A DNA stretch of 64,000 bases from Parvularcula sp. BBD 1991-13 (GTDB lineage: Bacteria > Pseudomonadota > Alphaproteobacteria > Caulobacterales > Parvularculaceae), in contig LYSZ01000001.1 of the NCBI GenBank assembly GCA_001657385.1, positions 682,001 through 746,000 of the forward strand. Direction: 5' to 3'. The translations under genes were made by a program, and so were the position numbers. Numbering within the stretch: the first letter of the stretch is position 1; each line of letters begins with the position of its first letter. Below are positions 9,189 through 16,248 of this stretch, in pieces. The notes under the pieces were generated by a model, which worked only from the letters and a program-made list of their open reading frames with translations, had not been told where the DNA came from and did no database searches.

Positions 9189-9214
9189 GCCGCCCTTCTC
9201 CGGGCGGCTTTTTT
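9189..9214 (+). terminator. intrinsic terminator of rpmG
   Basis: A perfect 7-bp stem (GCCGCCC / GGGCGGC) with loop TTCTCC is followed directly by six T residues, 146 bases after the rpmG stop. Beyond it comes the end of the opposite-strand pleD gene. Confidence 0.9.
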
Positions 9215-9264
9215 GATGGTTCGCCTTGAAGACCTGGGCGCGGCGGCGCTCCCGGCCTGGCCGG

Positions 9265-10641
9265 TCAGGCGGCGCTTTTGATCACCCGGTTGCGCCCGCC
9301 GGTTTTCGCCACGTAAAGCGCGTCGTCGGCGCGTTTGATGAGCTTTTGCGGGCTGTCTTCGTCCGGCCCGTTTTCCGTCGAGGCGAGGCCGATGCTGACC
9401 GTGATTTCCAGTTCCCTGCCGGCGTCGTCCCCGGCGAACTTGTCCGCGGCGATCTCCTGGCGCAGGCGCTCGGCGACCACCGTCGCGAAACTCATTTCCG
9501 TGTCCGGCATGGCGATGAGGAACTCCTCGCCGCCATAGCGGCAGGCGAGATCGATGCCCCGCACCGCGTTGGAAATGCGTCCGGCGAATTGCTGGATCAC
9601 CTTGTCGCCCACGTCGTGACCGTGATTGTCGTTGATCTGTTTGAAGTGATCGATGTCGAGGATCATCACCGACAGCGGCCGCCCGGACCAGCGGGCGCGG
9701 TCGAACATGGCGCTCATATGGCTGGCGAGGTAACGCCGGTTGTAGAGCCCGGTCAATTGATCCGTCACCGCCATTTCAAGGCTCGCCTGGAAGGACGAGC
9801 GCAACTGGTCCACATAGGACTTGCGCCGGAGCTGGGTCGCCACCCGCGCGGTCAGTTCGTTGCGGTCGACCGGCCGGGTCAGGTAGTCGTTGACGCCGAT
9901 CTCCAGCGCGCGCACCAGCTTGCGGGTGTCGCCCTGGCGCACCACGGCGAGGATCGGCGTCAGGCGCGTTTCCTCCATGGAGCGGATGGACGAGCACAGA
10001 CGAAGCGGGTCGGCGTCTTCCATGGACAAGTTGACGATGAAAAGATCGACTTCCTCGCCGCGGGCGCGGTCGATCGCGTCGTCCGCGTCGCGCTCATGGG
10101 CCACGAGATGACCGGCCGGTTCGACGGCGGCCTTGATCCGTTCGACCTGGTCTTCATTGTCGTCGATGACGAAAAGCCGGCAGGCGTTGATCTGCGCGTT
10201 CAGCTCGATATTGTCGACGACGCCCAGCCCCTTGCCCGTCGCGTAGCGCGCGCGCAACTCGTCGGTCATCATCTTCAGGCGGCTGAGACTGCGCACCCGC
10301 GCGAACAGCGCGATGTCCTCGACCGGCTTGGTCAGGAAATCGTCCGCGCCCGCCTCAAGGCCGGCGATGCGGTCAGCCTGCTGATCAAGTGCGGTGACCA
10401 TGACGATGGGGATGTGCATGGTCTCCGGCGAGGCCTTCAGCCGGCGGCAGGCTTCGAATCCGTCCATCAAGGGCATCATCACGTCGAGCAGGATGATGTC
10501 CGGCTGTTCGCGCCTCGCGATGTCGATCGCCTCGGCGCCGGAATAGGCGGCGAGGACGTCGAAATACTCCGCGCGCAGCTTTGCTTCGAGGAGTTTGACA
10601 TTAGGTTCAAGGTCGTCGACGACTAGTACGCGCGCCGTCAT
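9265..10641 (-). CDS. pleD: diguanylate cyclase response regulator PleD
   Basis: A 458-residue protein with two receiver domains (about 3-120 and 153-270) and a C-terminal GGDEF domain (about 290-455). It makes cyclic di-GMP, which drives the motile-to-sessile transition in Caulobacter-type cell cycles. Phosphoacceptor Asp53 in LLDVMMPLMD matches the Caulobacter position. The second receiver has Asn in place of Asp (FIVNLSM), consistent with an adaptor role. The active site GGEEF is at 370-374, and the inhibitory I-site RGID at 361-364 is intact, so product inhibition is expected. divK lies 37 bases upstream on the same strand, the classical divK-pleD operon. Confidence 0.96.
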   Translation of the reverse strand: MTARVLVVDDLEPNVKLLEAKLRAEYFDVLAAYSGAEAIDIARREQPDIILLDVMMPLMDGFEACRRLKASPETMHIPIVMVTALDQQADRIAGLEAGADDFLTKPVEDIALFARVRSLSRLKMMTDELRARYATGKGLGVVDNIELNAQINACRLFVIDDNEDQVERIKAAVEPAGHLVAHERDADDAIDRARGEEVDLFIVNLSMEDADPLRLCSSIRSMEETRLTPILAVVRQGDTRKLVRALEIGVNDYLTRPVDRNELTARVATQLRRKSYVDQLRSSFQASLEMAVTDQLTGLYNRRYLASHMSAMFDRARWSGRPLSVMILDIDHFKQINDNHGHDVGDKVIQQFAGRISNAVRGIDLACRYGGEEFLIAMPDTEMSFATVVAERLRQEIAADKFAGDDAGRELEITVSIGLASTENGPDEDSPQKLIKRADDALYVAKTGGRNRVIKSAA

Positions 10642-10678
10642 ACATGCCCCCTAGGCGGTTTCTCCATTCCGCCGAATC

Positions 10679-11077
10679 CTAATCCAAATACCTTTTCACT
10701 TTCTCAAGAAACGAGACCACCGAGATGGGTTTGGCGATATAATCCTCGCATCCGCCCTGCCTGATGCGCTCTTCATCGCCTTTCATGGCGAAGGCGGTGA
10801 CGGCGATCACGGGGATGTCGGTCAACGCTTCATTGCTCTTGATTTTTTTCGTGACCTCAAGGCCGGAAAACTCCGGCAACTGGATGTCCATCAGGATCAG
10901 ATCCGGCACGTGGTCGGCGGCGAGCTTCAACGCCTCCGGACCGGTGCGCGCTTCGAGCGTATTGTAGCCGTGCGCTTCGAGCAGATCACGAAACAGCTTC
11001 ATGTTCAGCTCGTTGTCCTCAACGATCAGCACCGTCTTGGGCAGCGCGGAGTATTCCAGCTTTTCCATGGCAGACAT
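10679..11077 (-). CDS. divK: single-domain response regulator DivK
   Basis: A stand-alone receiver of 132 residues with no output domain. It has [14 protein letters not shown], phosphoacceptor Asp64 in [37 protein letters not shown] and the signalling Lys in IAKPISVV; these blocks are nearly those of Caulobacter DivK. It acts in the phosphorelay that controls CtrA activity and cell polarity. The first 13 residues before the receiver are slightly longer than in Caulobacter, and a second Met at residue 4 is an alternative start. A CtrA-like site and a GANTC site lie upstream. Confidence 0.95.
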   Translation of the reverse strand: MSAMEKLEYSALPKTVLIVEDNELNMKLFRDLLEAHGYNTLEARTGPEALKLAADHVPDLILMDIQLPEFSGLEVTKKIKSNEALTDIPVIAVTAFAMKGDEERIRQGGCEDYIAKPISVVSFLEKVKRYLD

Positions 11078-11145
11078 AATACGCCTTTACGCTTTGAGCG
11101 GCGTCGAATCAGCGCCGCCGGATATAAATTTTTGCGCGAAAGGTC

Positions 11146-11160
11146 TTAATTGATTGTTTA
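11146..11160. promoter_or_regulatory. CtrA-like site in the divK/dinB divergent region
   Basis: TTAA-N7-TTTA differs by one base from the CtrA consensus TTAA-N7-TTAA. It lies 69 bases upstream of the divK start on its promoter side, and a GANTC methylation site (GAATC, 11106-11110) sits between it and divK. divK expression is CtrA-dependent in Caulobacter, so the placement fits. Evidence is motif match only. Confidence 0.45.
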
Positions 11161-11216
11161 TCCTGAATGCCTGAAATCTTAACGATCGCCGCCATTGCCG
11201 CTTGAATATTTGAATT

Positions 11217-12503
11217 TTGGAACAAAAACAACATATTAACGCTATCTGCCGGGATTGTCATAAGGTGCTGGAGGCGCCGCCCGACCGGGGATGTCCGGCC
11301 TGTGGCGGACGGCGCGTCCTCGCCCATGCGGAACTGTTCGCCCTTTCCATCGCCCATCTCGACTGCGACGCCTTCTACGCGGCGATTGAAAAACGCGACA
11401 ATCCGGCTCTGGCGGACCGGCCGGTGATCGTCGGCGGCGGCGCGCGGGGGGTGGTCTCGACCTGCTGCTATGTCGCGCGCACCTATGGCGTGCGCTCGGC
11501 GATGCCGATGTTCAAGGCGCGGCGCGCCTGTCCGGAGGCGGTGATCATCAAGCCGGACATGGCGAAATACGCCGAGGTGGGCCGGGCGGTGCGCCGGATG
11601 ATGCTCGATCTGACGCCGCTGGTGGAGCCGCTTTCCATCGACGAGGCGTTCATGGACCTTACCGGCACCGAGCGGCTGCATGGCGGCCCGCCGGCGCTGA
11701 CCCTCGCCCGGCTCCAGGCCCGGGTCGAGCGCGACCTCGGCGTGACCGCCTCGATCGGCCTGTCGCACAACAAGTTCCTCGCCAAGATGGCCTCCGATCT
11801 CGACAAGCCGAACGGGTTCGCGGTCATCGGCAAGGCGGAGACCCTCGATTTTCTCGCCCGCCAGCCGGTGTCGATGATCTGGGGCGTGGGCAAGTCGTTC
11901 ACCGCCGCCCTGGAGCGGGACGGCGTGACCCATGTGGGCCAGCTTCAGGGGATGGACGAGAAGACCCTCGCCAAGCGCCATGGGGAGATGGGCCTGCGCC
12001 TGGCGCGCCTTGCGCGCGGCGAGGACGCGCGCGCCGTCAAGCCGGAGCGGGAGACCAAGTCCCTGTCTTCGGAGACGACCTTCGACGCCGATGTCAGCGA
12101 CGTGCAGCGGCTTGAGGACGTGCTGTGGGAGCTATGCGAGAAAGTCTCGGCACGGATGAAAACGAGCGGCTTCGAGGGCCGCGTCGTGACCCTGAAGCTG
12201 AAAACCGCCGATTTCAAAACCGTCACCCGCCGCCGCACCCTGCACGAGCCGGCCAACCTCGCCCGCACCGCCTTCGCCGCCGCCAGACCGTTGCTGCACG
12301 AAACCGCCGCCGGCAAGGCCTACCGCCTGATCGGCGTCGGCTTTTCCGACCTCACCATGGCGGGCGCGAACCCGAGCGCTGATCTTTTCGGTGATGCGGT
12401 CCGTAAAATGGAAGCGCAGGAAAAAGCCATCGACGCTCTCCGCGACAAGTTCGGCCGCGACGCGGTGCGGGCCGGGCGCGCCCTGCGTCTTCGCCGCGAC
12501 TGA
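11217..12503 (+). CDS. dinB: DNA polymerase IV (Y-family), TTG start
   Basis: A 428-residue translesion polymerase. The metal-binding residues are visible in AHLDCDAFYAAIEKRDNP and SIDEAFMDLTGTE, with a helix-hairpin-helix part (ASIGLSHNKFLAKMASDLDK) and a C-terminal little-finger domain. An N-terminal CxxC...CxxC segment (CRDCHK, CPACGG; residues 11-33) precedes the polymerase core, as in many alphaproteobacterial DinB proteins. The frame has a stop at 11211-11213, so the only common start that keeps this zinc-knuckle segment is TTG at 11217. No alphaproteobacterial LexA box (GTTC-N7-GTTC) was found upstream. Confidence 0.92.
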   Translation: MEQKQHINAICRDCHKVLEAPPDRGCPACGGRRVLAHAELFALSIAHLDCDAFYAAIEKRDNPALADRPVIVGGGARGVVSTCCYVARTYGVRSAMPMFKARRACPEAVIIKPDMAKYAEVGRAVRRMMLDLTPLVEPLSIDEAFMDLTGTERLHGGPPALTLARLQARVERDLGVTASIGLSHNKFLAKMASDLDKPNGFAVIGKAETLDFLARQPVSMIWGVGKSFTAALERDGVTHVGQLQGMDEKTLAKRHGEMGLRLARLARGEDARAVKPERETKSLSSETTFDADVSDVQRLEDVLWELCEKVSARMKTSGFEGRVVTLKLKTADFKTVTRRRTLHEPANLARTAFAAARPLLHETAAGKAYRLIGVGFSDLTMAGANPSADLFGDAVRKMEAQEKAIDALRDKFGRDAVRAGRALRLRRD

Positions 12504-12598
12504 AACAGCGGCGCCGCCGGGACGTCGCTGCGATTGACCTCGCGGCGCGAAACGCCAACAGTGATTTTCGTTCGTTCGATTCAGAAAAAGGCTGCTCA

Positions 12599-13060
12599 AT
12601 GTCTTCCGTAGATGCCCGCCTCGCCGAGCTTAACATCGTCCTGCCGGAGCCTGTGGCGCCGGTCGCCAACTATGCGCCCTTTGTCGTCACCGGGAACCTG
12701 GTCTTCATTTCCGGGCAAGTGTCCATCGGGCCGAACGGCCTTGTGACCGGAAAAGTCGGCGCGGCCCTCACCATCGAGCAGGGTATCGAGGCGGCGCAAG
12801 CCTGCGGCGTCAACCTGATCGCGCAACTGAAAGCTGCCTGCGCGGGCGATCTGGGCCGCGTCCGGCGTGTGGTGAAACTGGGCGGGTTCGTCAATTGCAA
12901 TCCCGATTTCGTCGACCAGCCGAAAGTGGTCAACGGCGCCTCGGATCTCATGGTTGCGGTGTTCGGCGACGCGGGCCGCCACGCCCGCGCCGCGGTCGGC
13001 GCACCCGCCCTTCCCCTTGACGCGGCCGTCGAAGTCGACGGCGTTTTCGAGATCGCCTGA
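12599..13060 (+). CDS. RidA/YjgF-family deaminase-like protein
   Basis: A 153-residue protein of the RidA superfamily, the longer type with an N-terminal LAELNIVLPEP segment. The YVVTGNLVFISGQ-like core, the GGFVNCNPDF strand and the conserved Arg in RHARAAVGAPALPLDAAVEVD are present. RidA proteins hydrolyse reactive enamine/imine intermediates formed by PLP enzymes such as threonine dehydratase. The stop codon overlaps the start of the next gene (ATGA), so the two are translationally coupled. Confidence 0.88.
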   Translation: MSSVDARLAELNIVLPEPVAPVANYAPFVVTGNLVFISGQVSIGPNGLVTGKVGAALTIEQGIEAAQACGVNLIAQLKAACAGDLGRVRRVVKLGGFVNCNPDFVDQPKVVNGASDLMVAVFGDAGRHARAAVGAPALPLDAAVEVDGVFEIA

Positions 13061-14235
13061 TGGCTGACGGCGGCGCGGCGCTGACGGCCCGCACGGTCTC
13101 GTCCATCGACGAGATCGACGCGCGGACATGGGACGCGCTCGCGAACCCCAAGGCCGAGAGCGACGCCGGCCCCCCCTGGCTCTACAATCCGTTCGTGTCC
13201 CACGCCTTTCTCAGCGCCCTGGAAGCCTCCAAGTCGGTCGCGCCGGAAGCCGGGTGGGCGCCGTCCCACCTGGTGCTGGAGGAAGACGGGGCCGTCGTCG
13301 GCGCCGCGCCGATTTACGCCAAGGGGCACAGCCAGGGCGAATACATCTTCGATCATCACTGGGCGGACGCTTACGCCCGCGCCGGCGGGCGGTATTATCC
13401 CAAGCTTCTCTGCGCGGCGCCGTTTACGCCCGTCCCCGGCCCGCGCCTGCTCGCCCCGTCGCCCTCGGCGCGGCTGAATCTCGCTCTCGCCCTGCGCCAG
13501 ATCGCGGGCCGCATGGGCGTATCCTCCGCCCATGTGAACTTCGTCACCGAAGACGACCACGACCTGCTCGGCCAGGCCGGGTACCTGTCGCGGATCGGCG
13601 AGCAATATCACTGGTTCAATCGCGGATACGAAACCTTCGACGATTTCCTTGCCGCCCTGTCCTCGCGCAAGCGCAAGGCTGTCCGGCGCGAGCGGCGCGA
13701 GGCGGTCGCCGACGGCCTTGTCGTCCGCAGGCTGATCGGCGCGGAGATCGAGGAGCGCCACTGGGACGCCTTCTGGCTGTTCTATCAGGACACCGGCGCG
13801 CGGAAATGGGGAACGCCTTATCTTATCCGGACGTTTTTTCGCCTGATCGCCGAGCGCATGGCGGACGATCTTCTGCTCATCGTCGCCGAACGGGACGGCG
13901 CGCCGATCGCCGGCGCGCTCAATTTCATCGGCGGCGACGCGCTCTACGGCCGCTACTGGGGGTGTACGGAGGATGTCCCGTTCCTGCATTTCGAAATCTG
14001 CTACCATCAGGCGGTAGAGTTCGCGATCGAACGCCGGCTCGCCCGCGTCGAGGCCGGCGCCCAGGGCCAGCACAAGATCGCCCGCGGCTATGAGCCGGTC
14101 CCCATCCGCTCCGCCCACTGGATCGAGAACGACGGTTTCCGCGAAGCCGTCGCCCGCTATCTGGAGGACGAGCGCGACCACGCCGGCGCGGAGATCGAGG
14201 CGCTGAAGGATTTTACCCCGTTCAGGAAATCATGA
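13060..14235 (+). CDS. FemAB-like GNAT-superfamily acyltransferase (DUF482/COG3146)
   Basis: A 391-residue protein of the peptidogalycan biosynthesis/recognition-type family. Characteristic stretches are WLYNPFVSHAFLSALE near the N-terminus, EYIFDHHWADAY, SSRKRKAVRRERREAV (a basic patch near 205-220), then GRYWGCTEDVPFLHFEICYH and AGAQGQHKIARGYEPVP. Members are predicted N-acyltransferases related to FemAB, but the substrate has not been established to my knowledge. The start overlaps the RidA-family stop by one base, and the DUF2007 gene overlaps its end by four bases. Confidence 0.85.
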   Translation: MADGGAALTARTVSSIDEIDARTWDALANPKAESDAGPPWLYNPFVSHAFLSALEASKSVAPEAGWAPSHLVLEEDGAVVGAAPIYAKGHSQGEYIFDHHWADAYARAGGRYYPKLLCAAPFTPVPGPRLLAPSPSARLNLALALRQIAGRMGVSSAHVNFVTEDDHDLLGQAGYLSRIGEQYHWFNRGYETFDDFLAALSSRKRKAVRRERREAVADGLVVRRLIGAEIEERHWDAFWLFYQDTGARKWGTPYLIRTFFRLIAERMADDLLLIVAERDGAPIAGALNFIGGDALYGRYWGCTEDVPFLHFEICYHQAVEFAIERRLARVEAGAQGQHKIARGYEPVPIRSAHWIENDGFREAVARYLEDERDHAGAEIEALKDFTPFRKS

Positions 14236-14669
14236 GCCTGCTTCGCGACATTGGGACGATTTACGACCCGGAGGAGGCTTACGTGGCGCACGGCTTTTTA
14301 CGGGCGAACGGGTTTCATGCGCTGCTTGACAATGTCGCCATGCTGGGCGTCGATCCGACGATGCGCGTCGCACTTGGAGGACATCGCCTTCTCGTCCCCG
14401 CCGCCGAAGCGGAAGAGGCGTCGGCATTGCTTCGCGCCGCGCGCGCCGCGTCCAACAAGGCCGCCCGGCCCTGTCCAGCCTGCGGCGGGGAAGATTACCG
14501 CCGCCCCAAGGGATGGCTGTTTCCGGCGGCCTTTCTCTTTTTGTTTGGCGCTATCGCGCCTTTTGCGCGCAACTCCGGCTATCTTGAATGCCGCCATTGC
14601 AAAACCCGCATTGACCGCAATGATGGTTGGGAACAGGAGCCCCATGAAAGTCATCAAACGCACCCATAA
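14232..14669 (+). CDS. DUF2007 protein with split zinc ribbon around a membrane helix
   Basis: A 145-residue protein. Residues 1-75 match the DUF2007 (putative signal-transducing) pattern: DPEEAYVAHGFLRANGF and a hydrophobic GGHRLLVPAAEAEEA tail. The C-terminal part is unusual. A CPAC knuckle (about 80-83) and a CRHC knuckle (about 122-125) flank a hydrophobic segment (GWLFPAAFLFLFGAIAPF). A simple zinc ribbon would put both knuckles close together, so either the helix is an insertion or the cysteines bind metal separately. It overlaps both neighbours, suggesting coupled translation. Confidence 0.75.
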   Translation: MSLLRDIGTIYDPEEAYVAHGFLRANGFHALLDNVAMLGVDPTMRVALGGHRLLVPAAEAEEASALLRAARAASNKAARPCPACGGEDYRRPKGWLFPAAFLFLFGAIAPFARNSGYLECRHCKTRIDRNDGWEQEPHESHQTHP

Positions 14670-14877
14670 CCAGCATGAAGCCAGGATCATCGTCAGCTAT
14701 CTGAACGCCCACGGGATCGACGCTGAGCTGCTCGACGGGGCGATCAATTCGGTTCTGCCGATCATGCCGGGCGGGGTGCGCATCGCCGTGCCGGAAGGCC
14801 AGGAAGCCCGCGCGCGCGCCCTGCTCCAGAACGCGCAGGCGGGCGGCGCGGCCATCACCGAGGAGGACGCCCCATGA
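14644..14877 (+). CDS. DUF2007 domain protein
   Basis: A 77-residue protein starting at an ATG inside the previous gene (26-base overlap, different frame). KVIKRTHNQHEARIIVSYLN and GGVRIAVPEGQEARARALL are typical of DUF2007, a small alpha-beta domain related to ACT/PII-like folds. It forms a tandem pair with the preceding DUF2007 protein, and its stop overlaps the start of the HIT gene by four bases. Its specific role is unknown. Confidence 0.82.
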   Translation: MKVIKRTHNQHEARIIVSYLNAHGIDAELLDGAINSVLPIMPGGVRIAVPEGQEARARALLQNAQAGGAAITEEDAP

Positions 14878-15308
14878 GCCTTGACGCCCCTTACGACCCG
14901 CACAACATCTTCGCCAAAATCATCGCCGGCGACATGCCCAGCGTTCAGCTTTACGAGGACGACGACACGCTCGCCTTCATGGACGTTTTTCCGCAAAGCG
15001 AGGGGCACTGCCTCGTCGTGCACAAGACCGCGCCGGCGACGAACCTTCTCGCCATTGAGCCGCAAGCCCTCAGCGCCGTGATGAACGGCGTACAGAAGAT
15101 TACAAAAGCCGTCGTCAAGGGGCTCTCCCCCGACGGCGTGCGCGTTGCGCAGTTCAACGGCGCCCCGGCGGGCCAGACAGTGTTTCACCTGCATTTTCAC
15201 GTGATCCCGGTCTATGAGGGCGCCGCGCTCGGCGCGCATGCGAGCGGCGGCCCGGCGGCGCCGGACGTGCTGGAGCCGGTCGCCGCGAAAATCCGCGCCG
15301 CGCTCTGA
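14874..15308 (+). CDS. HIT family nucleotide hydrolase (HinT-like)
   Basis: A 144-residue histidine-triad protein. The catalytic HLHFHVIPVYEG motif (H-x-H-x-H) lies near residues 102-113, and NIFAKIIAGDMPSVQLYEDD is the standard N-terminus of bacterial HIT proteins. HinT-type enzymes hydrolyse AMP-linked substrates such as aminoacyl or lysyl adenylates. It is the last gene of a tightly overlapping run (RidA, FemAB-like, DUF2007 twice, HIT). A tandem array begins at its stop codon. Confidence 0.93.
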   Translation: MSLDAPYDPHNIFAKIIAGDMPSVQLYEDDDTLAFMDVFPQSEGHCLVVHKTAPATNLLAIEPQALSAVMNGVQKITKAVVKGLSPDGVRVAQFNGAPAGQTVFHLHFHVIPVYEGAALGAHASGGPAAPDVLEPVAAKIRAAL

Positions 15309-15381
15309 CGCGCCGCTCTGACGCGCCGCTTTGGCGCGCCGCTTTGGCGCGCCGTTCTGGCGTGGCGTTTTGGCGCGCAAG
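15304..15381. repeat. 13-bp tandem repeat, about six units
   Basis: Units TCTGACGCGCCGC (twice), TTTGGCGCGCCGC, TTTGGCGCGCCGT, TCTGGCGTGGCGT and a partial TTTGGCGCGC run head to tail from the HIT stop codon into the spacer before the DM13 gene. The unit length of 13 is not a multiple of three. Confidence 0.9.
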
Positions 15382-15526
15382 CCGGGTCGTCCATCACGCA
15401 GTCGTCATCGCGCGCACGCTCCTGTGTTTTGCGCGTGAGGCGCGCTCGCGCCTATCTCATCGCGTATCGGCGCAAGGGATGTCGCTCACCGGCCCTTCGC
15501 TCACCATACGCAGAAGGAGACCGTAT

Positions 15527-15979
15527 ATGAGACAACGCAGTTTCGCGTTCAGCGCCTTTGCCGCTGTCGCGCTGACCGCCGCCGCCTTCGCCGCCCCCGC
15601 CGGCGCGTCCCTCGACGCCGCGGCCGCCCAGGAAACGGCGCAAGCCCCCCTGCACCAGGGCGCGTGGAGCAAGAAAACCTACAGGGCCGCGGGCGCCTGG
15701 TCTATTTATGCGGAAAACGGCAAAACCTACGTCAAGCTCTCCAGCGATTTCCGCACACGGAACGGGCCGGATCTGAAAATCTTCCTCTCGCCCCTGGCCG
15801 CGGCGGACGTCAACGGCGGCAATGCGACGGACGGGTCCGTATTGATTGCTCCGCTCGCCAGCAACGCCGGCGAACAGGTCTATGAAATTCCGGCCTCGGT
15901 CGACCTTGCCGATTATCGCTCGATCCTGATCCACTGCGAGCGATTTTCGAAACTGTGGAGCGCGGCGGACCTTGCATAA
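15527..15979 (+). CDS. secreted DM13-domain protein
   Basis: A 150-residue protein with a signal peptide (about 1-27, FAAPAGASLDA). The rest matches DM13: the GPDLKIFLSPLAAADVNGGN segment, then VLIAPLASNAGEQVYEIPA and ILIHCERFSKLWSAADL, with the single conserved Cys. DM13 is a predicted redox or electron-transfer beta-sandwich domain; the partner is unknown. The start is preceded by AAGGAGA. An intrinsic terminator lies about 90 bases downstream. Confidence 0.86.
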   Translation: MRQRSFAFSAFAAVALTAAAFAAPAGASLDAAAAQETAQAPLHQGAWSKKTYRAAGAWSIYAENGKTYVKLSSDFRTRNGPDLKIFLSPLAAADVNGGNATDGSVLIAPLASNAGEQVYEIPASVDLADYRSILIHCERFSKLWSAADLA

Positions 15980-16069
15980 GCCTCGTCCCGACACCACATA
16001 AGATATCAGAAAGCGGGGCGCGCACGGCAAATCCCCTCCCCCCACGACGGCGCGCCCACGCGAAAAGGA

Positions 16070-16102
16070 GCCGCTGCATCCTGAACGATGCGGCGGCTTT
16101 TT
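16070..16102 (+). terminator. intrinsic terminator after the DM13 gene
   Basis: An 11-bp stem (GCCGCTGCATC / GATGCGGCGGC, one T-G wobble) with loop CTGAAC is followed by five T residues. It ends transcription from the DM13 gene; the convergent clpA gene ends about 150 bases beyond, so it could also limit read-through in the other direction. Confidence 0.85.
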
Positions 16103-16248
16103 CGTATGCGGTTGCTGTGGCGTTTATGTGCGGTTAACGGGCGGAGTTTCCGCCGCCGGGCAATTTGCGCGTGGATACGCCCGAGCGGCAATGCGTCTTT
16201 TCCCCGGCACCCGTGCGAGGGAAGCCCGGCTCCCGGATGCTGCCGGCG

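Noticed and set aside
10440-10465. GGCTTCGAATCC, like a tRNA T-loop
   Set aside because: Lies inside the first receiver domain of pleD; no cloverleaf around it.
11205-11235. GAAC near the dinB start as a possible LexA site
   Set aside because: The second GAAC at seven-base spacing is missing.
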